A stretch of DNA of 32,536 bases from a virus. A program made the position numbers and the translations under genes. The notes below the pieces were generated by a model. The model saw only the letters and a list, made by a program, of their open reading frames with translations. It had not been told where the DNA came from and did not search any database. The stretch spans positions 142,633 to 175,168 of IMG/VR virus record IMGVR_UViG_3300032893_000003. One strand, 5' to 3'. Below, piece by piece: positions 1 to 9,147 of this stretch. Position 1 is the stretch's first letter, and the number at the start of each line of letters is the position of its first letter.

Positions 1-1
1 G

Positions 2-2500
2 TACATGGCGATGTCCGCGCGCGGGTTCGCCGACCGAGTTGGAGATGCGGCAGCCATTGGCGCTGTTACAGCTGCAAGCACTGCCGCTCAACTTGGTGCA
101 GGGGCTATTGGCTCCGTTATTGGGGCTGCTCCATTCGCATCTGGCGGCTTTATGGCTGGCGTTGGTGGGCTTATCGGAGGTGTTGCGGGAGGCATGGCTG
201 TAAGCGCCTACGCAGGCGCTGTGACAGATATGATGGCCGAGAACAGAGCTGTCCAGAGTCAACTTGCTGCCGGATCTTTCAGATTTTTTACGAGTGGTGC
301 GACTGGGGATGTTGATCCTTTAACTGGTCGAGGTATGTCAAGGCGGGCGCGCGCAAGCGTTGCTACTTCTATCCAAAATATGGAGATGAACGACCTTCGT
401 TACAGTATGGATGAGTATAAGCAAGTGCTTGAAGGCGGGATGCAGTTTGATTTGTTCTCCGGTACTCATGATGTCGAGGATTTTAAAAATAAATTCAAAG
501 GGCTTGTCGAAACTTTAAAGACCGTTACGACGACGCTTCACACTTCGCTTAAAGAAGGTTTAGAAGTTGTACGTGGATTTCGCGACATGGGTGTTACAGA
601 TCCAAGCGAAGTGAGCCGCCTGGTCTTGTCGTCTGAAGCGCGTGGCAGAGCTAGCGGGCGAACTGGGATGGAAATGCTCGCTATTGGTCAGGCAGGGGCT
701 GAGATCTTCAGAGGCACAGGCATCACAATGGAGCGTGGCTTTGAGCTCAACCAGATGAATGTCACGACCGTTAGAAGTATGCTAAATGCTGGTACACTTA
801 GCCGCGAGATGATTATGCAGGCGGGTGGGGAAAACGCACTTGCTCAGCAAATGACGGCAGGCGCTCTATCGGCTTTCCAAACAGCCCAAGGCAGAGCTGC
901 GATGATGGCGAACTTCAACATGGGTACTGGCGCTATGAATCCTAACCTTCTTCCTAATCTTATGGGCGGCGATATTATGCAACAGATCGCAGGCGCAGCC
1001 CGAATGGGTCCTGCTGCTCTTTTGACGTTTCAAGCCAGACAAGAGGATCTTATCAGCAAAATGTCGCCTCAAGCTATGCAGACATTTGGACTGAGTCTTG
1101 ATGTAGGCATGGGACGTGAGTTGATGAAAGCAGCTCCTGGTCTTGGTGCCGAAGATGCTGTCAGAGTCGCAGCTCAAAGACGCGGGCTTAGCAAACCTCA
1201 AGTCGAGGCGGAAGTAGCTCTCATGACGCAAAACCCTGATACAATGCTTGCAGATCAGCAAGCTGCGATTGACGCCGTAAGAACACAGGCGGCTGGAGAA
1301 GACATTAGGAATCGAGCCAATATTTTTAAGCAAGCAAGCAATTTCTTGCGCCGTACATTCGTGGCAGCGCCCGCACAGGCGGCGACTGGTCTTTCAACCG
1401 CCGTTGGGGAAGCCGTCGAGAATGCGAGCCTGAGGCTTACAGGGGCTGCTCTGGTTGACCAAGGCATTGTAAATAAAGAGTCTGTGGCTGCTACACGCGT
1501 AATAGGTCCGGAGTCTGGCACTGCAGTCGATATTTCTGGGGGCTTAGCACTGCCGTGGGGACAGAGAGCTGAAGCGCGGGCGTTTTTAAATGAAATGTAT
1601 GGTCGCGGCCGTGCCATGACGTTTAAGAACAAGGCTGAGGCTGAGGAATACGCGCGGACTCACGGTAATATTGTCATCGGAACAAATGATTCTGGCGACA
1701 TCATCGGTATGCGCCAATCGCAGCTCGGTGATATGTTAAAGAACGCGCAGAGCTGGCAGTCAAATCAGTCAGAGCGTGATGAGGCAGGCAAAGCTAAGTT
1801 GTCGGACGAGATAGGCGGCAATATCCAAGGGGATATGTCAGCAGCACAAGTCATGGAAAAGATAGGCGGCATTGCTCCACGGGATCTTCAGCTTTCTGAT
1901 GAAGACTTCACGAAGAAGTATAAACACAGTAAGGGCTACTATACCGCGCTAGCCAATAGATACATGGAGACCTATCACGGAGCTGAAACAACCAGAGGAG
2001 CTTTGGCAGAACTAAGCTCCGGCAGTCACATAGGGGCAGTCTCGGCGGCCACGGCGCAGAGCGCTGCTGAAGACGCGCAGAAGGCTGCAAACCAGATTCT
2101 AAACATGGGATTCGTGTCAAAACTGCCAAGTCAAGAAAGGGAATTTTTGTTAGCCAAACCTGGCAACATACCTCTTTTATTTAAAGCCGCGGCTGGCGAT
2201 ACCGCAGCTCGTGGTGAATTGGCTAGGCTTGCTCCTACCGGAATGGCGGCGGCTCTAAGTGCAGCTGCGAAGCCAGACCAGGGAACATCTGAGCTCGTAT
2301 CGCGCATCGAAAAAGACATTAGGGTAGCAGCTTCTTTTGAGCAAACAGCTGGCGCTACGGCTGGTACAAGTCAGGTTGTAGGCGACGTGTCGAAAGACAC
2401 TTCACAAAATCTAGATCGTATGTCACGGGAACTGATTGCCAATTATCAAGTATTGATCGGGCTTCAAAAACAATTAAACGATTTACAGGGGAAAAAATAA
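2..2500 (+). CDS. Large tail protein, probable tape-measure C-terminal part (5' partial)
   Basis: The reading frame is already open at the window edge. The first ATG (position 5) has no visible ribosome binding site, so this is probably the C-terminal part of a longer protein. At least 831 residues are visible. The first 80 or so are Ala/Gly-rich and hydrophobic with glycine-zipper-like spacing, resembling the membrane-active segments of tape-measure or internal virion proteins. The rest is Ala/Met/Gln-rich and apparently helical, ending in a heptad-like tail (residues about 800-831, LDRMSRELI...LQKQL). It lies just before baseplate genes, where tape-measure proteins usually sit in myophages. 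The tape-measure call is inferred from position and composition; no enzymatic motif was recognised. The stop overlaps the next start as TAATG. Confidence 0.55.
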   Translation, partial: YMAMSARGFADRVGDAAAIGAVTAASTAAQLGAGAIGSVIGAAPFASGGFMAGVGGLIGGVAGGMAVSAYAGAVTDMMAENRAVQSQLAAGSFRFFTSGATGDVDPLTGRGMSRRARASVATSIQNMEMNDLRYSMDEYKQVLEGGMQFDLFSGTHDVEDFKNKFKGLVETLKTVTTTLHTSLKEGLEVVRGFRDMGVTDPSEVSRLVLSSEARGRASGRTGMEMLAIGQAGAEIFRGTGITMERGFELNQMNVTTVRSMLNAGTLSREMIMQAGGENALAQQMTAGALSAFQTAQGRAAMMANFNMGTGAMNPNLLPNLMGGDIMQQIAGAARMGPAALLTFQARQEDLISKMSPQAMQTFGLSLDVGMGRELMKAAPGLGAEDAVRVAAQRRGLSKPQVEAEVALMTQNPDTMLADQQAAIDAVRTQAAGEDIRNRANIFKQASNFLRRTFVAAPAQAATGLSTAVGEAVENASLRLTGAALVDQGIVNKESVAATRVIGPESGTAVDISGGLALPWGQRAEARAFLNEMYGRGRAMTFKNKAEAEEYARTHGNIVIGTNDSGDIIGMRQSQLGDMLKNAQSWQSNQSERDEAGKAKLSDEIGGNIQGDMSAAQVMEKIGGIAPRDLQLSDEDFTKKYKHSKGYYTALANRYMETYHGAETTRGALAELSSGSHIGAVSAATAQSAAEDAQKAANQILNMGFVSKLPSQEREFLLAKPGNIPLLFKAAAGDTAARGELARLAPTGMAAALSAAAKPDQGTSELVSRIEKDIRVAASFEQTAGATAGTSQVVGDVSKDTSQNLDRMSRELIANYQVLIGLQKQLNDLQGKK

Positions 2501-2733
2501 TGGCTTCTAGCATCGAAACAATTGCAGACAACTTAATCGATACCGCTATCGGGGCTGTATGGGTTAATAGGTCTGTGGCCGTTGGGTTTGATATAGACGA
2601 TTTTGTATCCACTACTGTAAAAAACACTGCTATCAGTGTTAAACTGTATAATCTAGCTGGAACAGTCGATACGCAACTCGCGCAAAATAGACGCATTGTC
2701 AGTATCGGCGGGGCTACTGTAGGGGGATTCTAA
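2500..2733 (+). CDS. Small tail-associated protein, unknown
   Basis: A 77-residue protein whose ATG overlaps the preceding TAA and whose stop overlaps the next ATG (TAATG), so it is translationally coupled on both sides. A GGGG-type ribosome binding site lies shortly upstream in the end of the previous gene. The sequence is mixed helix then strand, with an N-terminal amphipathic stretch (ETIADNLIDTAIG) and a Gly-rich end. No cysteines, signal peptide or membrane segment were seen. The tight coupling suggests a tail assembly or baseplate component, but no family was recognised. Confidence 0.65.
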   Translation: MASSIETIADNLIDTAIGAVWVNRSVAVGFDIDDFVSTTVKNTAISVKLYNLAGTVDTQLAQNRRIVSIGGATVGGF

Positions 2734-3761
2734 TGGCTTTACTGGAAGGCACTTCAGGTGTAAATGGCATCTTAACTCCGCAGAGTTCGCTGCCCATCGC
2801 CCAAGCTTTGCCTCCAGACGCTAAAATTGCTGTTAGAAATTTCGCGCCAGAAGGTACGACAAGAAACACGCTCACGTCATTGAGTGTAAATACCGTTCAG
2901 CCAGTCAGTGGTCAGTTAAATGATAATAACTCCCCGCAAGAATTTCAGAACACGGACTTTTCATTCATCGACGGATACCGGAAAGGTAGCGGAAACGGGA
3001 GCGATAGCCTTGAGGACAGTAACGATGATCTAACTTATCCTTTTGTCTTACAGCCAAACGGTAATGATGACGAGCTCGCCTACATGGCGCTTCAGATTCA
3101 GCCATCAGCTACGCAAGATAACTCGGATCAACAAAATCTTCCGCAGACAGCACTCTCTGCTGATAAGCGCTCGATCATTTCAAATTATTCCCGGTTTTTC
3201 TTACAAGGCGTAGTGGAGGCCGAGCAGGAGAAGTATCAAGTCGTTGAAACCTTCACCAGCTATTATGCGTTTTTCTATGGTAAGCGTCCGCCCATCTATC
3301 GGTATACTGGAACGGTCATCAACGATTCGCTTTACCGCTGGAACAATGATTTAAAGTTCATTTATGAAAACTTTTTTCGAGGCACGAAAGCTGCTGAGTA
3401 CAACGCAGAAGTTGTGATCAGTTACGATGGTCGTGTGGTGATCGGGTTTCCTTTAGGTCTAACGATGCAGCAGGAAGCCGTCAACGATAAAGGCATTCCA
3501 TTCGCGATGGATGTCCTTGTCATTAGTCACACTCCTACATCTTTGAGCGATGATGTGAATGTACTTTTAGATCAGGCGGCCGCACAGCGGACAGCTTTAA
3601 AGCAACAGGCTGAGCTAGCACAGGCTTTGTCACAGCAGGCAGGGCCAAGTGTTCAGATTTCAGATTTATCGACGAATGGGATTTTGCCGCCAGCCTCCAT
3701 TCTTCCGGTGAACGTGTCTCCGACGTCATTAGGCGGTGTGAGTCAGTTAGCGGTATCATAA
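2733..3761 (+). CDS. Tail/baseplate structural protein
   Basis: A 342-residue protein. The first 130 or so residues are polar and low in order (Asn, Asp, Gln rich). The middle (about 145-275) is a compact aromatic-rich domain with the pattern ETF-x-x-YYAFFYG-x-RPP, a strand pair (YRYTGTVIND), a W-x-x-D...Y-x-x-FFRGT segment, and strands ending FAMDVLVISH. This layout resembles a family of large-phage virion proteins placed between the tape measure and the hub, but I cannot name it precisely. The C-terminus is Gln/Ala then Pro/Ser rich. A ten-base gap carrying GAGGAG follows, which is the ribosome binding site of the next gene. Confidence 0.6.
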   Translation: MALLEGTSGVNGILTPQSSLPIAQALPPDAKIAVRNFAPEGTTRNTLTSLSVNTVQPVSGQLNDNNSPQEFQNTDFSFIDGYRKGSGNGSDSLEDSNDDLTYPFVLQPNGNDDELAYMALQIQPSATQDNSDQQNLPQTALSADKRSIISNYSRFFLQGVVEAEQEKYQVVETFTSYYAFFYGKRPPIYRYTGTVINDSLYRWNNDLKFIYENFFRGTKAAEYNAEVVISYDGRVVIGFPLGLTMQQEAVNDKGIPFAMDVLVISHTPTSLSDDVNVLLDQAAAQRTALKQQAELAQALSQQAGPSVQISDLSTNGILPPASILPVNVSPTSLGGVSQLAVS

Positions 3762-3771
3762 GAGGAGATCT

Positions 3772-5931
3772 ATGAGCGCTGCGGGTAGCAGGCAGAAATG
3801 TCGGTTGTTTCTAGAGGGACAAGAAGTTCCATTTCAAGGAGCTGTCATCACAGCCGCCGAAGGTGCCCCGATCAGCGCGACAATCAGCCTTGTACCTTTA
3901 CAAGGTATAAAGTTCGTCAAACCGCGAACGCAAGTTCATCTCTTTATGCAGGACACGAAGAATTTTCCAGACGATAACTTTTACCTCGTTTTCGAAGGTG
4001 AAGTTCTTGGTCGTGTTTACGGTAAAAAGCAAAACTCAAGAATGTTCTCGATTGTGGCTTTAGACTACTCGTCCTATTGGGATGAGGCTAAGAGCTATGT
4101 GATGAACCCGAACTTTGTACTTGGCAAAGTTGAAGATACGGTAACGTTCAAAGATGCGCCCGTTGACGAAACCATTAAGGCTCTTGGTGGAGTTGCGTTT
4201 CAGACATCGGCTACATCGAATACCGCGACTATCGACATCATGCTCGCAAATGGCAATAAAGACCTGGCGCTTGGTGTGGTGAATGTCATCAAGAAGTTAG
4301 CCACCGTTAACCAATTTTATTCAGCCGCCTTTGAACGGCTACGTATAAATGACCGCATTAATTTATTCTCTAGCTCAAGGCTTCAAGAATTTTTAGGAGA
4401 GCTTAAAATAGACGATTTCTTGCGCGATTTTACGGGTAAGTTTGGTGGCATATCCTCGCTACGTGAAATTTTATATAGCGTCATGAGCCTTGTGTTTCAT
4501 ACGTTCGTGAGTGTTCCGTTTCCAGCAAGGTTACCTTCAAAGACAAATCCTAAAGATAGCGTTATGTCTCAGTTTTTGTTTGTGCCTGATGGCTACACAT
4601 TGCCAGCTCCTTTGTGCAACGTCGTATTTCCTAATCAGCAGCGCGGCTATCAGTTCCAAGAGGATTTTAGGCAGCTCCCTACACGCTACTCGTTTCGTGC
4701 CAGTATGCCCGTCATGACAGCTCAGGGCATTGATTATCCTCAGTATCCAACTCAGTTCTTTCCTACTGCTTTTTCAGATTATATGTTTGGGAAGCGCACG
4801 GCAACTGACACAGAACTAAGTAGTGAGCTCGGTCCCTCTACACTACTGACGGATCCCAAGACGGGAAATACCTATGCCGGCATTTTTTATGATAACGCAA
4901 ATACATCTGCAGTCGGCGTGGCATTTGGCACAACGCTCAGAGAGGCTGACTATCTCAGTAACGAAGAGTCATTAAAAGGCATCTATCTAGACATGGACAC
5001 TTTCATGCCTGGCTATACGGCTCTTATCAAAGGTGCAAGTCCCGATGCGCGCACGGCCTTCATTCAAGCAATCGGGGAGTATCTATTCTTTAAAAAGCGC
5101 TTTTCAGCCAGACAGACGAGTTCAGACCTGGTGTTTCATCCCTATCTCGTTCCTGGGTTTAACGCGCTCTTTTTAGATGATAGTGAAGCTGGCCAAAGCT
5201 TTGTCGCAAAACTCCAAGTTGTGACGCACACACTTAACAACGATGCTTGCTCCACTTCGGTTGAGCTCGCCTACGGCAGAGACTTCGATGAGGTAGATGC
5301 CGTTACAGGCGGCAGCGGAGATCCGCCTGTTCCGCCATGGTTTGATCCTTCCATATTCGGCTTTGAGGATACCGACAATAAGTATTTCGACCAGGAAACA
5401 AGTTATCTCTTGAAAGTCGGAGCTATCGACAAAAACACGGCAGCCGAGCGCGACGATATCGACAGTCCGGTTGTTTTCCCGTTCATCAATAAATTCTACC
5501 AAGCTCTTTTAGGCTGCAATTCAACAACTAACTATAACGACCCGAGCGGCACACCATCGAATAAAACACCGCCGAAGCCCGTTATCGTTTCGACCCGCGG
5601 AGCTACTGAATGGCTACTTGAGCAGTACAATAAGGTCTCTAGTAATCCGGACGCGGTTGATTCCTTGGTGCGAAAGATTACGGCAAGACCCCTTATGACC
5701 ATGTTTAAGGCGTTTAAATTCATACGGGCGGCACCCATTGGGTACAACGGCAATACGCGCTCTTCCATACCGGCTGAGTTTGCAGCCTTTGGTGCGATTA
5801 CGAGCGGCATTGATTTGCCGGCGCGATTCAACGGGACTGGCTATTCTGACCAAAACGCAATAAAATTGAGGCGCAGCATTATATATCCGTATGTGAAGCT
5901 ATTAAAAACGCGGGTGGGATTCCGTGGCTAA
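3772..5931 (+). CDS. Baseplate hub-like structural protein
   Basis: A 719-residue protein with a strong ribosome binding site (GAGGAG) before its ATG. The N-terminal 115 or so residues look like the beta-rich entry domain of hub proteins (T4 gp27 / Mu gp44 / late-control D type): an amino-terminal R-LFLEGQEVPF strand, an SLVPL-x-G segment, then FEGEVLGRVYGKK and a VALDYSSYW motif. A long mixed region follows with many aromatic residues, then a Pro/Gly-rich linker near 520 (DPPVPPWF) and a helical C-terminal domain. Position between tape measure and gp25/J genes agrees with a hub. This is inference from architecture, with no catalytic motif seen. The end overlaps the next start by 8 nt. Confidence 0.5.
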   Translation: MSAAGSRQKCRLFLEGQEVPFQGAVITAAEGAPISATISLVPLQGIKFVKPRTQVHLFMQDTKNFPDDNFYLVFEGEVLGRVYGKKQNSRMFSIVALDYSSYWDEAKSYVMNPNFVLGKVEDTVTFKDAPVDETIKALGGVAFQTSATSNTATIDIMLANGNKDLALGVVNVIKKLATVNQFYSAAFERLRINDRINLFSSSRLQEFLGELKIDDFLRDFTGKFGGISSLREILYSVMSLVFHTFVSVPFPARLPSKTNPKDSVMSQFLFVPDGYTLPAPLCNVVFPNQQRGYQFQEDFRQLPTRYSFRASMPVMTAQGIDYPQYPTQFFPTAFSDYMFGKRTATDTELSSELGPSTLLTDPKTGNTYAGIFYDNANTSAVGVAFGTTLREADYLSNEESLKGIYLDMDTFMPGYTALIKGASPDARTAFIQAIGEYLFFKKRFSARQTSSDLVFHPYLVPGFNALFLDDSEAGQSFVAKLQVVTHTLNNDACSTSVELAYGRDFDEVDAVTGGSGDPPVPPWFDPSIFGFEDTDNKYFDQETSYLLKVGAIDKNTAAERDDIDSPVVFPFINKFYQALLGCNSTTNYNDPSGTPSNKTPPKPVIVSTRGATEWLLEQYNKVSSNPDAVDSLVRKITARPLMTMFKAFKFIRAAPIGYNGNTRSSIPAEFAAFGAITSGIDLPARFNGTGYSDQNAIKLRRSIIYPYVKLLKTRVGFRG

Positions 5932-6805
5932 TGACAAAGTATTTACTGATGAAGACATGAAAAGAGAAGAGGAAAGCCTTTACAAGCTTTCAGCTGAAGA
6001 CCTAAAAGTAAAACGCGAGCGTGAGGCTGGACTTCTGCAGGCTTTTAAGAAGAGTCCCAGTAAAACAACATTCATGCCGCTTTACACTTCTTACAAACCT
6101 TTCATCATCAACGCAGCTAAGCGGAATATGTTTGGAAGCCCTATCCCGCCAGCGGCCCATATTATGTATGCGGCACAAAGTTTTCTCGACGCGATCAGAA
6201 CTCACGACCCCGCCAAGGGAGGCTTCAATACCCATGCCTTCAACACAATTTCTGAGAAGGGAAAGAGGCTGAATCTTAAGTATCAAAACATCGGCTACAT
6301 CCCTGAGTCGCGGGCAACTAAGTATCAGGCATTTCAAACAGCTCAGCATCTCTTACGAGAACATCTAGGCCGCGAACCATCGACACTCGAATTGGCTGAC
6401 GAGATGGCTATGCCGCCCAACGAAATAGAGCGGATGCGAAAGGAAATGCGGCAAGATCTTTTAATGGTGGAACACTTACCCAATATAGGTCCGGCCATCG
6501 CCCAATCAGATAAAGCCATGCAATTTGCGCGGGATCTTCAGTATTCGCTAATCCCTAAACACCGCGTCGTGCTTGAGCACGCAATTGGTCTTAATGGCGT
6601 TAAGCCTTTATTGAAACCCTCAGGAGCGCCTGACATAAAAGCTATTGCCAAAACAGCAAAGCTCACTGTTCCTGAGATCAGATCAGCGATAAAGACTATT
6701 AACAGGAAATTTAAAGAGCACCGCGGGACTATTGGCACAACAGAAACGGACGAGGAGTACGTGCCTGAAGAAGCCATTCCAGAGGGCGAGGAAACCTTTG
6801 AATGA
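5924..6805 (+). CDS. Sigma-70-like RNA polymerase sigma factor homologue
   Basis: A 293-residue protein starting at GTG inside the end of the previous gene (a later ATG exists at 5957). Residues about 45-125 resemble sigma region 2, with a DAIRTHDPAKGGFNTHAF segment matching the AI-x-x-FDP-x-KG-x-F-x-T-x-A pattern of region 2.1/2.2. Residues 129-180 resemble region 3, with LGREPSTLELADEM and a following R-rich helix. Residues 200-265 resemble region 4: LIPKHRVVLEHAIGL, then a probable helix-turn-helix (IAKTAKLTVPEIRSAI). The acidic C-terminus is unusual. It is coupled to structural genes on both sides (8-nt and 4-nt overlaps). It could direct late transcription, or be a virion-borne sigma-derived protein. 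The sigma homology looks clear; the role is inferred. Confidence 0.75.
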   Translation: MANDKVFTDEDMKREEESLYKLSAEDLKVKREREAGLLQAFKKSPSKTTFMPLYTSYKPFIINAAKRNMFGSPIPPAAHIMYAAQSFLDAIRTHDPAKGGFNTHAFNTISEKGKRLNLKYQNIGYIPESRATKYQAFQTAQHLLREHLGREPSTLELADEMAMPPNEIERMRKEMRQDLLMVEHLPNIGPAIAQSDKAMQFARDLQYSLIPKHRVVLEHAIGLNGVKPLLKPSGAPDIKAIAKTAKLTVPEIRSAIKTINRKFKEHRGTIGTTETDEEYVPEEAIPEGEETFE

Positions 6806-8706
6806 GCCTTCTCGATTCAGTTAATCAGCTTTCTGATTACTTAGATAACGCGATCAAATCTGGTAACAAAACCTTCGAGGCTTCGACAACCCGAGCGTCT
6901 GCACAGCCCGACGGTCAGCTTCAGCAGCAACTTCAAACACAGACTTCGCAGACTGCAATGGATGCCATTGCGCAAAATCCTGTTGCCAATACGGCGATCG
7001 ACACAGTCAATACGGCTATCACTTCTGTTTCGCAACAGCTTGTTAAAAATGTCATTACAAAAGTTAATCTCACGCCAATCCAAAACGCCACGAAACAATT
7101 CTTTTCGATGTATGCGACAGTTACATCTTTCGGAACTGAAGTGGCGATGGCGTTTGCTAGAAACACAGGCGGAAAGCTTGTAGCTGCTGTAAAAAATAAA
7201 GACAGTATCTCCCAGCAACTCGAAGCCGAGATTGTAGCCCTTTATAATGCCTGCGCAATTTTACTTGGCGGACAGCCCTTCTTTGACCAGTACCTAAGAA
7301 ACGTAGCTCAAGCCTACACATTGATTTTGCAAGCTGACACTAATCTTAAAACAGTTGTTCAGGCTTTAGAAAGTCCTAATCCTTTTTATCAGGCGACCCG
7401 GTTTAATCTAAGTATCTCTCAGCTCACGCAGGCTGAGAACTTAATCCTTCCTGACCGCGGCGTTGATGTTAGTAGCATTCGAGGAACTAAGAACTTCGTT
7501 TCGTCTGTGGTCAAAAGCCAGAGCAATAAGCAAGTGTATGCCGCAGCCGTCTCTATCCCGGGGATAACAGCTAAGATTGGGAAACTTGTGCTTGATTATG
7601 AACTGCAATCCATCAATGTGAACGCTTATATTAACACGTTTGTGAGAGCCTTATCCGATTATATATCCAATTATACCCAAAGTAATTCGGTCAATCAGGC
7701 CACTATCGACCACATTAACGCCGGAACTTCGCAGATCGATAATCTGCTTGCGCAGATGAATACAATCCTTAGCCAGAACACGGGTTCATCAACCGACGTC
7801 ACTTTCAGAGCAAAGCTCAGCTCTTATGGAACTCTGTGGGGGGCGGAACTCGCCGCGATTATCGCCTGGCTTGAGGCAAATCCAGGGGCAGGATCAGCTC
7901 TTCTTACACAGACTTCCGCGAGCGTTTTAGCCTACAACAAAGCTGTTGCCGGCATTGAATCTATCAATAGCATCCCATTTACAAATGGCGAAGTTATCAT
8001 AAACCAAGGACAAGAGAACGCGCTTCAAGGACTCGTAGTTCCACTAACTAGACTTTTAGTTACAGCTAATACCTTAGTCGCCACAAGCACTTCACGAAAT
8101 GATGTACGAGAACAGTCACTTGTTATTCGTACCTATTTACAAAAAGCTAGACAGGCAGATGCCGCCATCATCGCAGCGGTCCAGCCTTTTTTAAATACGC
8201 AGACAACTTTGACCGGAAAAGTGAATAAACTTGTCCAACAGCTCGTGGGCTTTGCTAGCAAAGCTGGCCTTGATCGCATTGTAGGTCTTCTAACCAACGG
8301 CAAAGTGGCGGACCTATTCTCAGCCACCCCAGATACATCGACCTTCGCGGGCGCGGCTGTGAACGGTATAAACGACATCCTGACTTCTCTCAAAGAGATC
8401 CCAGGTGCCACGACACAGCAGATCTCTCAACTCGAGACTTTGCGCGATCAGGTACTACGAGAACAAAAAGCTCAGGAAGTTTATGCCGGTCGGTCAGCTT
8501 CGCTAACGGAAGGCGATGACATAGCGCAGCAACAGGCCAATGTGGAAAACGACAAGACTTTAGTGCGAACGGCTACTGAAACGGCTAAACAATTAGACAG
8601 CAGTCTTGACTCAGATCCGGCCGAAGAGACGCAAAAGCTTTTAACCCCGCAGTTAACCCCAGGAACTTTGCCAGATTCTAGCGACGCGAAGGCTGGTTTG
8701 ATTTAA
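6802..8706 (+). CDS. Helical virion structural protein, unknown
   Basis: A 634-residue protein starting with ATGA overlap on the previous stop. It is rich in Gln, Ala, Thr and Asn and appears mostly helical, with several Gln/Ser-rich low-complexity stretches (QLQQQLQTQTSQ near residue 40) and long amphipathic segments in the second half. No cysteine pattern, signal peptide or catalytic motif was noticed. It occupies the slot where phages often carry a tail-associated or baseplate-centre protein ahead of the gp25-like gene. A baseplate or tail role is likely only by context. Confidence 0.55.
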   Translation: MSLLDSVNQLSDYLDNAIKSGNKTFEASTTRASAQPDGQLQQQLQTQTSQTAMDAIAQNPVANTAIDTVNTAITSVSQQLVKNVITKVNLTPIQNATKQFFSMYATVTSFGTEVAMAFARNTGGKLVAAVKNKDSISQQLEAEIVALYNACAILLGGQPFFDQYLRNVAQAYTLILQADTNLKTVVQALESPNPFYQATRFNLSISQLTQAENLILPDRGVDVSSIRGTKNFVSSVVKSQSNKQVYAAAVSIPGITAKIGKLVLDYELQSINVNAYINTFVRALSDYISNYTQSNSVNQATIDHINAGTSQIDNLLAQMNTILSQNTGSSTDVTFRAKLSSYGTLWGAELAAIIAWLEANPGAGSALLTQTSASVLAYNKAVAGIESINSIPFTNGEVIINQGQENALQGLVVPLTRLLVTANTLVATSTSRNDVREQSLVIRTYLQKARQADAAIIAAVQPFLNTQTTLTGKVNKLVQQLVGFASKAGLDRIVGLLTNGKVADLFSATPDTSTFAGAAVNGINDILTSLKEIPGATTQQISQLETLRDQVLREQKAQEVYAGRSASLTEGDDIAQQQANVENDKTLVRTATETAKQLDSSLDSDPAEETQKLLTPQLTPGTLPDSSDAKAGLI

Positions 8707-8718
8707 AATAGAGGAATT

Positions 8719-9135
8719 GTGGACTATAAAATTGTGACTTTCGACCCCAACACGGGCTTAGCTAGTATCGGGATACCAGCCGTCCAGAAGATTCTGACGG
8801 GGCTCGATCTTTTGGTCCAGATCGTCGTGCTGTCATTTTTACGGAATCCTGGAAAGAGCGTCATGTTTCCGGCCGAAGGCTCAGGTCTTAGGAAAGATAT
8901 AGGGCAGTATACCTATACCCTCACTGGCAATGAGATCCAGCTGCTGGCTGTTCAGCGCACCCGATATGTTCAACAAGAAGTGATATCGCGACAAGATCCT
9001 AACCAGGGCACACCATATGAACGCCTTCAAAGTCTGACGTTAAAGAATGTGGCTTTTGACCCTACGACTTCGAATACTATTATGCAGGTCAAACTCATAT
9101 CCGAAGCGGGCGACAGTCGCGATATCCTAGTGTAA
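8719..9135 (+). CDS. gp25-like baseplate wedge protein (GPW/gp25 family)
   Basis: A 138-residue protein starting at GTG with GAGGA four bases upstream. Residues about 20-60 carry the typical gp25/gpW pattern: helix, then FLRNPGKSVMFPAEGSG-L, matching the family's L-x-T-x-PG-x-R-x-x-P-x-FGSGL core. The C-terminal part ends in a strand pair (LKNVAFDPTTSNTIMQVKLIS). Length fits the family. These proteins form part of the wedge joining the hub to the outer baseplate in contractile tails. It is followed directly by the J-like gene, the usual order. Confidence 0.75.
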   Translation: MDYKIVTFDPNTGLASIGIPAVQKILTGLDLLVQIVVLSFLRNPGKSVMFPAEGSGLRKDIGQYTYTLTGNEIQLLAVQRTRYVQQEVISRQDPNQGTPYERLQSLTLKNVAFDPTTSNTIMQVKLISEAGDSRDILV

Positions 9136-9147
9136 GATTGGAGTGGC

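Noticed and set aside
866-2696. Minus-strand open frames inside the first two genes (866-1333, 1255-1632, 1908-2129, 2131-2319, 2355-2696)
   Set aside because: They overlap strong + strand genes, lack ribosome sites and have the skewed Ser/Arg/Cys composition of shadow frames.
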